Positions 1 through 5,731 of a stretch of 9,022 nt of DNA are shown piece by piece; position 1 is the first letter of the stretch, and every line of letters starts with the position of its first letter. The notes under the pieces were generated by a model. That model was not told where the DNA came from and ran no database searches. It saw only the letters and a program-made list of their open reading frames with translations. Made by a program: the position numbers and the translations under genes. The DNA is from a bacterium (lineage in GTDB: Bacteria; UBA9089; JAHJRX01). The DNA lies in NCBI GenBank assembly GCA_030017825.1, contig JASEGW010000058.1:1-9022 (forward strand), written 5' to 3'.

Positions 1-115
1 TTTAGGAAAATATTCTATTTCTTGAGAATTATGTTTATTTTGCAGAGGGTCTATTGAACATTACTGAATAGTTACGCATCCTTCCTTTTTTCTTATTGCC
101 AACATCTTAAAGCTC
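1..115 (-). other. Region downstream of the FliK-like gene; no confident gene
   Basis: After the FliK-like stop (116-118), the minus strand has an ATG at 105-103 that opens a frame of only 14 codons, closed by TAA at 63-61. The same frame then stays open for 20 codons to the window edge, reading CSIDPLQNKHNSQEIEYFPK, with no ATG, GTG or TTG start in that stretch. An AAGGAAGG purine run (about 86-79) directly abuts another ATG at 78, whose frame ends after 14 codons. In Firmicutes a short FlhB-like (YlqH/FlhX-type) gene or yraN often follows here, but I cannot match either. It may be the 5' end of a further gene, a decayed gene, or non-coding DNA. Confidence 0.2.
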
Positions 116-1414
116 TTATATTCTTATATCGATCTTGCTCAAATTATCTAAATTAAGAATACGATCTTCATGAAACTCTTGTTCGGGATGGGGTATAATT
201 TTACAATCAATCTTGTTTGCTAAGTAACCTAGATTAGACAGTTTTGATTGGAGTTCTTTAATATGGCCTACAGCAAAGTTTTTCTTAATAAAATCTTCCA
301 AAGATATATATCCATTAATGGCTCTGTCTTTCATATGTATATTTACTAACACATCTCCTAATCCAGAGGTTTTAAACAAAAAAGATATATTTAAATTGTC
401 TAGATCTATCTGTTCTTCCTTTTTTTTCTCTTGGTATTTTATCTTAATTTTTACAGGTTCTTTCTGAGAGGCCATTTGGTAAGGAATTTCCCAATAAAAG
501 AAACGGAGATTTCCTTTGTCTTGATTTAAGAGTTGTAGAGAGACTAAATTTAATAATGTTTGGTCTACAGTTTCTAATAAATTTGTAATTCTGGGATGAG
601 GAGAATCTTTACTATCTGTAATTAAACGTTGTTTAAGATTTAAGAGCAGGTTTTTTAGATTAACCTCTTCTTTTTCTTTTAAAGTATCAGGATTAACATT
701 TAGGCCGAGGTTACTTAAGAAGTTTTTAAGGTCAAAAGGTAAGTTATTTTTTTTAAAAGGAATATTTAATTGATCTAAAAACTTAGTGAGTTGTTGTTTT
801 AAATCTTTATCTACAGGTGAGTCTAAAAGCTCCTTTTTTAGTTTATTTAAATGAGAAGCAAGAGGTGTTTTTTCAAAAAGATAAAGCTTCAAAGCATTAA
901 AAGCACTACGAGAAAAAGGAATATTTTTAGCTTTCAAAAATACTAAAGTCTCAATATCTAAAAGATTTTTTGAGCCTAAATTACTCAGATTACTAATAAT
1001 TTCAGAGATGGTTTCTTTATTAAGGGGTAAGTTATATTCTAAAAGTTTTTTGACAATACCCATGTTTTCTTTATTAATAGGCAAGTCTAAAGATTTAAGT
1101 ATGTTTTTAATATCAATTTGAGTATATTTACTGACAAAAGCGCTACTTTCTCTATGAGGAATTAGCTGAAGAATAATTTTAGGAGCAAGTTCCTTAACCT
1201 GAAGATCAACAATTTCACCTTGATTAAAGCTTAAATCAGTGGAAGCAACAAAATTTGTGCCTTTTAAATTAATTAAAACTTTACCTTGTTTTAGGGTAGC
1301 TTTTACTTGACATCTAATGATTTCACCCTCTTCAACCTTTTTTTCTAATTGAGTAAAATCTTCTTTAGATACGATGAGTTTAAATTGCTGAGCATCGATA
1401 GAATGAATAACCAT
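116..1414 (-). CDS. FliK-like flagellar hook-length control protein (YlqG-type)
   Basis: This protein probably acts in flagellar hook assembly or in switching export specificity. With the ATG at 1414 it has 432 residues. Residues about 25-85 look like a small beta domain (GEIIRCQVKATLKQGKVLIN, then GEIVDLQVKELAPKIILQL). The middle, about 100-275, is helical with a recurring LPxNKE-type motif (LPINKEN, LPLNKET, IPFSRSA). Residues about 295-412 resemble the FliK C-terminal (Flg_hook) domain: LRFFYWEIP, FKTSGLGDVLVNIHMKDRAI, and a final helix-strand unit ending DCKIIPHPE. An upstream in-frame ATG at 1474 would overlap rnhB by about 58 nt. The 1414 start lies 2 nt after the rnhB stop (TAATCATG) and suits coupled translation, although no strong ribosome binding site is visible. 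The FliK-like class is fairly secure from overall pattern. Whether it is the main hook ruler or a paralogue cannot be told here. Confidence 0.72.
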   Translation of the reverse strand: MVIHSIDAQQFKLIVSKEDFTQLEKKVEEGEIIRCQVKATLKQGKVLINLKGTNFVASTDLSFNQGEIVDLQVKELAPKIILQLIPHRESSAFVSKYTQIDIKNILKSLDLPINKENMGIVKKLLEYNLPLNKETISEIISNLSNLGSKNLLDIETLVFLKAKNIPFSRSAFNALKLYLFEKTPLASHLNKLKKELLDSPVDKDLKQQLTKFLDQLNIPFKKNNLPFDLKNFLSNLGLNVNPDTLKEKEEVNLKNLLLNLKQRLITDSKDSPHPRITNLLETVDQTLLNLVSLQLLNQDKGNLRFFYWEIPYQMASQKEPVKIKIKYQEKKKEEQIDLDNLNISFLFKTSGLGDVLVNIHMKDRAINGYISLEDFIKKNFAVGHIKELQSKLSNLGYLANKIDCKIIPHPEQEFHEDRILNLDNLSKIDIRI

Positions 1415-1416
1415 GA

Positions 1417-2040
1417 TTATTCGAGAGGAAATAATTGAGAGATGGGAGCAAAGCTTCGACGATGAAGTTTGCATATGCCGTAAGTTTTGATAGCTTGTAT
1501 ATGACTTTTTGTGCCATACCCTTTGTGTTTATCAAAACCATATAGGGAAAATTCTTGATGATATTCATGCATAAGCCTATCTCTGGTTACTTTGGCTATT
1601 ATAGAAGCACAAGCAATAGAATGGCTAAGTTGATCTCCATGGGTAATTGACTTTTGAGGAATAGTAATTTCTGGGATAATAAGAGCATCTACTAAAATAT
1701 AATCTGGATTAAACAATAGATTAGATAAAGTTTTCTGCATGGCCAGATAAGTAGCATTTAAAATATTAATATCATCAATAATCTTTTCATCTACAATTCC
1801 AATACCAATGCTTAAAGCTAACTCAGATATACTATTAAAAAGTTTTTCTCTTTTAGCTGCAGTTAGCTTTTTAGAATCATCAATTTCATCAATGATTATG
1901 TTTTTGGGCATAATAACAGCGGCTGCTACTACCGGTCCAGCCAAAGGCCCTCTTCCAGCTTCATCTACTCCACATATATTATTATATCCAAGGGATATTA
2001 AATAATCCTCATAAAAGTAGAGATTTTTATGTTTGGGCAT
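1417..2040 (-). CDS. rnhB: Ribonuclease HII
   Basis: RNase HII cleaves the RNA strand of RNA:DNA hybrids and nicks at ribonucleotides misincorporated into DNA; it is cytosolic and metal-dependent. The 207-residue length is normal. The hallmark GVDEAGRGPLAGPV motif lies at residues 24-37 and supplies D26 and E27. D118 (YILVDAL) and D154 (AKVTRDR) complete the DEDD active site, and the conserved KGYGTKSH follows at 173-180. The ATG at 2040 lies inside the end of rplS, giving a 14-nt overlap. Only a weak A-rich ribosome site precedes it, so translation is probably coupled to rplS. lepB and rbgA (ylqF), often found between rplS and rnhB in Firmicutes, are absent. The FliK-like gene begins 2 nt after the stop. 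Confidence 0.96.
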   Translation of the reverse strand: MPKHKNLYFYEDYLISLGYNNICGVDEAGRGPLAGPVVAAAVIMPKNIIIDEIDDSKKLTAAKREKLFNSISELALSIGIGIVDEKIIDDINILNATYLAMQKTLSNLLFNPDYILVDALIIPEITIPQKSITHGDQLSHSIACASIIAKVTRDRLMHEYHQEFSLYGFDKHKGYGTKSHIQAIKTYGICKLHRRSFAPISQLFPLE

Positions 2041-2398
2041 CTTTTTTGATAAGTTTTCTTTTTACTTTAGCAGCTTTACCTTTCTTTTCTCGCAAATAAT
2101 AAAGTTTGGCTCTTTTAACTATTCCTTGGTAAATTACCTTAATTTCTTCAATATTTGGAGAATGCAAAGGAAAAGTTTTTTCAACCCCAACTCCATAGGA
2201 GACTCTTCTCAAAGTAAAAGTTTCTTTTGTCCCAGCTCCGCTACGCTTAATTACTACACCTTCAAAAGATTGCTTTCTTACTTTTTCATCTTCAAATATT
2301 TTAAAAGTTACTCTTAAAGTGTTTCCCGGTTTAAAATCTGGAATATCTTTCTTTAATTGATTTTTGGTTATTTCTTCTAAAATGTTCATAGTTGTCAT
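2027..2398 (-). CDS. rplS: 50S ribosomal protein bL19
   Basis: bL19 is a large-subunit protein located near the interface with the small subunit. The 123-residue product has the family pattern throughout: PDFKPGNTLRVTFKI, then RKQSFEGVVIKRSGAGTKET, TLRRVSYGVGVEKTFPLHSP, and a basic tail (KRAKLYYLREKKGKAAKVKR). Two starts are possible. The ATG at 2398 overlaps the trmD stop as ATGA. The ATG at 2389 (MNILEEI, 120 residues) lies 11 nt after a GGGAG in the end of trmD and matches the usual N-terminus of the family better. GGGAG is only 2 nt from the first ATG, so the second may be the real start. The 3' end overlaps rnhB by 14 nt. Confidence 0.96.
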   Translation of the reverse strand: MTTMNILEEITKNQLKKDIPDFKPGNTLRVTFKIFEDEKVRKQSFEGVVIKRSGAGTKETFTLRRVSYGVGVEKTFPLHSPNIEEIKVIYQGIVKRAKLYYLREKKGKAAKVKRKLIKKDAQT

Positions 2399-3072
2399 TT
2401 CTCCCTATTTGTTATTAAATCGTTCCTATTTTTATAAGTTTTTTCTATTGCTTTTTTCTCTCGCCATGATTGTATTTCTTTATGATTACCACTAAGAAGA
2501 ACTGAAGGAACTTTCAGTCCTTTAAAATTAGCTGGTCTGGTGTATTGGGGATAGCTTAAAATTCCTTTAGAAAAAGATTCGTTGCTTAAAGAATCCGCAT
2601 TTCCTAAAACCCCAGGAATAAGTCTAGCCATAGTTTCCACTAAGGTTAATGCAGCAACTTCTCCCCCGTTTAGTATGTAATCTCCAATGGATAACTCTAT
2701 ATCTACAATATTTTTGCTTACTCTTTCGTCAACTCCTGCATAGCGTCCGCAGATAAAAATTAATTGATTATTCTTAACAAGCTCTAAAACTAAATTTTGT
2801 TTTAATAGTTCTCCCTGGGGAGAAAATAAAATTACCTTTCCTTTGGGAAGAGATTCAACAGCTCTAAATATAGGTTCAGGTTTAAGCACCATGCCTGGAC
2901 CTCCTCCGTAAGGAAGATCGTCCACTATGGAATGTTTATCCAAAGCATAAGAACGTATGTTATGCGTATTTATGGAAAGTAGCTTATTATCAATAGCTTT
3001 CTTAATAATACTAATACTTAAAGGTGAAGAAAAGAATTCAGGAAAAATAGTTAATATGTCTATCTTAAGCAT
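2395..3072 (-). CDS. trmD: tRNA (guanine(37)-N1)-methyltransferase
   Basis: TrmD transfers a methyl group from S-adenosylmethionine to N1 of G37, next to the anticodon, and so prevents +1 frameshifting. The 225-residue protein is slightly shorter than many relatives but complete. SPOUT trefoil-knot landmarks are present: DDLPYGGGPGMV (51-62), FICGRYAGVDERV (106-118), SIGDYILNGGE (128-138) and YPQYTRP (174-180), followed by VPSVLLSGNH (188-197). Where the E. coli enzyme has the catalytic Asp (EDSF), this one reads NESF with E165; I believe Glu also occurs here in other bacteria. The ATG directly follows the rimM TAG with no gap, with GGAAGGG 9 nt upstream inside rimM. The pairing of rimM, trmD and rplS is widely conserved. 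Confidence 0.97.
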   Translation of the reverse strand: MLKIDILTIFPEFFSSPLSISIIKKAIDNKLLSINTHNIRSYALDKHSIVDDLPYGGGPGMVLKPEPIFRAVESLPKGKVILFSPQGELLKQNLVLELVKNNQLIFICGRYAGVDERVSKNIVDIELSIGDYILNGGEVAALTLVETMARLIPGVLGNADSLSNESFSKGILSYPQYTRPANFKGLKVPSVLLSGNHKEIQSWREKKAIEKTYKNRNDLITNREK

Positions 3073-3573
3073 CTAAATTAACCCTTCCATTAGATAGACA
3101 ATTATTTTTTTATTTTTTAAATCAATTTCTTTTATTACTTCTTTAGTTGCTGGTAAAAGTATTTCGCTATCAAGTGCATAAACATCATTGCTGCCAGTCT
3201 TATAAATGTCAACTACCTTGCCTAAATAATTATCTTGGGTATCATAAATATTTAAGTCCTTGATTTCAAATTCATAAAAACTATTTTTAGGTAACTTTGG
3301 ACAATCTTTTCTTAGGACAACTATAGTACAATGTATTAAGCTTTTAGCTTGAGAAATATTATTATATTCTTTTATATTTAAAACAACTTGATTTTTCCGA
3401 TAGTTAACTTGAGTAATTTCTATTTTTTCTATTTTTTTATCTTTATTAATAAGAAAAACATCTTTAAGCTGTTCAAAACGGCCAGGATTATCAGTTAAAG
3501 ATTTTACTTTCACCGCTCCTTTATTTCCAAAAATTCCAACAATATCTCCTATGGCTATATACTCATCATCCAT
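3073..3573 (-). CDS. rimM: 16S rRNA processing / 30S maturation factor RimM
   Basis: RimM helps 16S rRNA maturation and assembly of the 30S head, working with ribosomal protein S19. The 166-residue product has the two expected parts. The N-terminal RimM barrel (about 5-85) begins with IAIGDIVGIFGNKGAVKVKS and LTDNPGRF. A PRC-barrel domain (about 95-166) contains FYEFEIKDLNIYD, LGKVVDIYKTGSNDVY, ILLPATKEVIKEID and the ending YLMEGLI. The usual aromatic/Gly-Cys pattern at the start of the PRC domain is diverged (FEIKDLNIYD). The ATG lies 13 nt after the khpA stop with an AAGAAAAG purine run just upstream. It abuts trmD. Confidence 0.94.
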   Translation of the reverse strand: MDDEYIAIGDIVGIFGNKGAVKVKSLTDNPGRFEQLKDVFLINKDKKIEKIEITQVNYRKNQVVLNIKEYNNISQAKSLIHCTIVVLRKDCPKLPKNSFYEFEIKDLNIYDTQDNYLGKVVDIYKTGSNDVYALDSEILLPATKEVIKEIDLKNKKIIVYLMEGLI

Positions 3574-3586
3574 ATCTTTTCTTAAT

Positions 3587-3817
3587 CTAATTTAAAACTT
3601 CAAGCACTGCTCGCTTGCCATATTTAATAGCAGCAGCGTTTAGTAAAATACGAATAGATTTGATAATTCTTCCTTGTTTTCCAATTATTTTTCCTACATC
3701 ATCTTTGGCTACTTTAAGTTCAAATATTATGGTTTTTTCGCTTTCTACTTGATTAATGACCATTTCACTGGGACTGTCTACTAAAGAGTTTATGATATAT
3801 TCTAATAGCTCTTTCAT
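3587..3817 (-). CDS. khpA: KH-domain RNA-binding protein KhpA (YlqC family)
   Basis: This is a small single-domain type II KH protein of 76 residues. In Gram-positives KhpA pairs with KhpB (Jag/EloR) and binds RNA, affecting cell elongation and division. The RNA-binding GxxG loop is visible as GKIIGKQGRIIKSIR, with GKQG at 46-49. It follows the usual family N-terminus (MKELLEYIINSLVDSP) and a beta strand (KTIIFELKVA). The position between rpsP and rimM is the standard site for this gene. The ATG is preceded by GGAGG with a 10-nt spacer, and the gap from the rpsP stop is 21 nt. The family assignment is firm. The cellular role is taken from studied relatives. Confidence 0.93.
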   Translation of the reverse strand: MKELLEYIINSLVDSPSEMVINQVESEKTIIFELKVAKDDVGKIIGKQGRIIKSIRILLNAAAIKYGKRAVLEVLN

Positions 3818-3838
3818 CGTCGTTTTTCCTCCATAGAG

Positions 3839-4105
3839 TTATATTTTGGATTCCTGCCACTTTTTCCATAAGCCGAGATTGCCAAATAAAGACTTAACAG
3901 TATGAGTAGGTATAGCTCCTTTTTTCAACCAACTAAGGGCTTTGTCTTCATTTACATCTAAAGTAGGTTTACCTCCTATTTGGTTATAATGACCAATATT
4001 TTCAATAAAACGACCATCACGAGGGGACTTAGAATCAGTTACCACAATACGATAAAAGGGTTTTTTTGTAGAACCCATTCTTCGAAGTCTAATTTTAACC
4101 GCCAA
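3839..4105 (-). CDS. rpsP: 30S ribosomal protein bS16
   Basis: bS16 is a small-subunit protein that binds 16S rRNA early in assembly. The 88-residue product matches the family from the start: AVKIRLRRMGSTKKPFYRIV, then DSKSPRDGRFIENIGHYNQ, and LSWLKKGAIPTHTVKSLF. The start codon is TTG at 4105-4103. No ATG precedes it in frame with a better site, and MAVKIRLRR is the expected N-terminus. An exceptionally strong ribosome binding site compensates for the weak start codon (separate entry). The ffh stop is 15 nt upstream, and khpA follows 21 nt downstream. Confidence 0.97.
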   Translation of the reverse strand: MAVKIRLRRMGSTKKPFYRIVVTDSKSPRDGRFIENIGHYNQIGGKPTLDVNEDKALSWLKKGAIPTHTVKSLFGNLGLWKKWQESKI

Positions 4106-4111
4106 TAAATT

Positions 4112-4122
4112 TCACCTCCTTT
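4112..4122 (-). promoter_or_regulatory. Extended Shine-Dalgarno site of rpsP
   Basis: The minus strand reads AAAGGAGGTGA, an 11-nt match to the usual bacterial anti-Shine-Dalgarno end of 16S rRNA. AGGAGG is 9 nt before the TTG start at 4105. The site overlaps the last two bases of the ffh stop codon, so ribosomes ending on ffh are placed at the rpsP start. It decides the TTG start call. Confidence 0.85.
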
Positions 4123-5449
4123 ACTTAAAAAAAGAAAATAAATTTCTTTGTTTTGGTTTTCTAAAAAGATTTTTAGTTAATTGTTTCATTTGTTCAAATT
4201 GACCAAGGAGTTTGTTAACATCATTAGGAGTGGTTCCACTTCCTAAAGCAATGCGTCTTCTTCGACTGCCACAAATAATACTAGGTTTTTCTCTTTCTTC
4301 TTTAGTCATAGATAAAATAATAGCCTCATTAGTCTTTAAACTTTTTTCTCCAAAGTTTACTCCAGAAATTCCTTTCAATTGATTTCCCATTCCTGGAATC
4401 ATACTTATAATTTGATCTAAAGAGCCCATTTCTTTGATTTGTTGAATTTGAAGAAGAAAGTCATTAAGATCTATATTTTGTTTGCGAATTTTATCCTCTA
4501 TCTCTAAGGCTTTCTTTTGATCCATCATCTTTTCAGCTTTTTCAACTAGAGATAACACATCTCCCATTCCTAAAATTCTAGAAGCCATTCTTTCTGGATA
4601 AAAAACCTCTAAATCTTCTAATTTTTCTCCAATTCCCACTAATTTTATAGGTTTATTGATAGTCATATTTATGGAAAAAGCAGCTCCTCCACGAGCATCT
4701 CCATCTAATTTAGTTAAAACTACTCCGGTAATATTTAAATCTTGATTAAAGCTTTTTGAAATGTTTACAGCATCTTGTCCAGTCATGGCATCAGCTACTA
4801 ATAATATTTCTTCCGGGTCTCCTTTTTGCTTCATAGATATTAGTTCTTGCATCATTTCTTCATTTATATGAAGTCTTCCTGCAGTATCTACAATTACAAC
4901 GTCATAAGAATCTAATGTAGCTGTTTCTTTGGCCGAAATTAAAGTACTTACTGGATTTTGTTCGTTTTTTGGAGCAAAAACTTCTACCTTAATTCTTTCG
5001 CCTAAAATTTGAAGCTGTTCGATAGCTGCTGGGCGGTAAATATCTGTAGCTACTAATAAAACTTTAAGTTTTTTTTGTTTTAAGAATAAAGCTATTTTGG
5101 CAGCTGTAGTAGTTTTTCCGCAACCTTGTAAACCAACTAACATAATAATAGAAGGTCTTTTGGTGATTTTTAAGTCTTGAAAACCAATTCCTAAAATATT
5201 TATTAATTCTTTATGGACAATTTTAGTTACTTGATTGGCAGGAGATAAACTTTCTAAGACTTCTTTTCCCAAGGCTTTTTCAGAAATAGTAGAGATAAAT
5301 TCTTTTACTACCTTATAATTAACATCAGCTTCCAAAAGAGCCAACTTTATTTCTTTTAGAGCTAAAGAGACATCTTTTTCTGAAAGCTTTCCTTTTCCTC
5401 TTAACTTCTTAAATATACCTTGTAGCTTGGAAGATAGATTTTCAAACAT
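4121..5449 (-). CDS. ffh: Signal recognition particle GTPase Ffh
   Basis: Ffh binds SRP RNA and signal sequences of nascent membrane and secreted proteins, and docks them to FtsY at the membrane. The 442-residue length is typical. The helical N domain (1-95) is followed by the G domain with G1 GLQGCGKTT (106-114), DTAGRL (188-193), and TKLDGDARGG (246-255). The M domain (about 300-442) has IPGMG (351-355) and the RNA-binding helix-turn-helix GSRRRRIALGSG (394-405). G1 carries Cys110 in the variable position. The ATG at 5449 has only a weak AGGT site (TAGGTAAAGTTTAC) and lies 17 nt from the edge of a palindromic repeat. As first gene of the run it probably uses a promoter in the 5450-5731 interval, but I see no clear -35/-10 pair there. 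Confidence 0.97.
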   Translation of the reverse strand: MFENLSSKLQGIFKKLRGKGKLSEKDVSLALKEIKLALLEADVNYKVVKEFISTISEKALGKEVLESLSPANQVTKIVHKELINILGIGFQDLKITKRPSIIMLVGLQGCGKTTTAAKIALFLKQKKLKVLLVATDIYRPAAIEQLQILGERIKVEVFAPKNEQNPVSTLISAKETATLDSYDVVIVDTAGRLHINEEMMQELISMKQKGDPEEILLVADAMTGQDAVNISKSFNQDLNITGVVLTKLDGDARGGAAFSINMTINKPIKLVGIGEKLEDLEVFYPERMASRILGMGDVLSLVEKAEKMMDQKKALEIEDKIRKQNIDLNDFLLQIQQIKEMGSLDQIISMIPGMGNQLKGISGVNFGEKSLKTNEAIILSMTKEEREKPSIICGSRRRRIALGSGTTPNDVNKLLGQFEQMKQLTKNLFRKPKQRNLFSFFK

Positions 5450-5466
5450 GTAAACTTTACCTATAT

Positions 5467-5594
5467 TAACCTAAAGTCGATTTAAATATAAGTTTAAGGG
5501 ATTAATGTTTTCCGTTAAAATTTCAATTTAGCAAAGAAATATTAATCCTTAAACTTAAAATAAAGGAACATATTCTTATGTCGAACTCAGGTTA
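5467..5594. repeat. Palindromic MITE-like repeat between fliI and ffh
   Basis: Two nested inverted repeats define this roughly 130-bp element. The outer ends are 5467-5480 (TAACCTAAAGTCGA) and 5581-5594 (TCGAACTCAGGTTA), pairing at 11 of 14 positions. The inner arms are 5489-5506 (TAAGTTTAAGGGATTAAT) and 5541-5557 (ATTAATCCTTAAACTTA), fully complementary except for one extra G. The outer-to-inner spacer is 8 nt on the left and 23 nt on the right. The centre, 5507-5540, is unpaired. A related partial copy lies at 8973-9022. No transposase gene is present. It looks like a non-autonomous mobile element or a dispersed intergenic repeat. A target duplication is unclear, at most a TA or similar. 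Confidence 0.75.
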
Positions 5595-5700
5595 TAATAA
5601 TTTGATATTTTCTTATAAATATTCAAAAGATTTGACATTATTCATCCAAGAGTTAAAACAAGGTTTGTTTTTAGCAAATTGTGATTGTAAAATCTTTTAG
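5578..5700 (+). CDS. Possible 40-residue ORF, doubtful
   Basis: On the plus strand, against all neighbours, an ATG at 5578 opens 40 codons (MSNSGYNNLIFSYKYSKDL, ending CDCKIF) to a TAG at 5698. An AAAGGA run lies 10 nt upstream. The ATG and ribosome-site-like run sit in the extra 15 nt that distinguish the right arm of the palindromic repeat from its left arm, and the first codons read through the repeat end. I recognise no family. It could be a small peptide, a remnant of a gene cut by the repeat, or chance in A+T-rich DNA, which I think most likely. Confidence 0.13.
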   Translation: MSNSGYNNLIFSYKYSKDLTLFIQELKQGLFLANCDCKIF

Positions 5701-5731
5701 TTTATTAAAAATACTATTTTTATATTTATGC

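Noticed and set aside
1415..1474. ATG at 1474 as the FliK-like start
   Set aside because: It would add 20 unlike residues and a long overlap with rnhB, with no ribosome site. The ATG 2 nt after the rnhB stop is more economical.
1380..1568. 62-codon minus-strand frame across the rnhB/FliK-like junction
   Set aside because: It lies in another frame of the well-supported rnhB end and FliK-like start and has no recognisable features.
1808..2317. Plus-strand open frames (1808-2005 and 2033-2317)
   Set aside because: They are antisense to the clear rnhB and rplS genes and read as low-complexity translation with no family resemblance.
5632..5660. Perfect TTGACA on the plus strand as a promoter -35
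   Set aside because: No -10-like hexamer lies 16-18 nt downstream (AAAACA at 17 nt), and no plausible plus-strand gene follows.
5707..5721. AAAAATACTATTTTT palindrome just after fliI as a possible terminator
   Set aside because: The stem is only A:T pairs around a single-base centre, so no stable loop can form.
5450..5731. SRP RNA gene or leader riboswitch beside ffh
   Set aside because: The conserved SRP RNA tip with its GGAA-type tetraloop and G+C-rich stem is not visible, and the only clear structure is the palindromic repeat.
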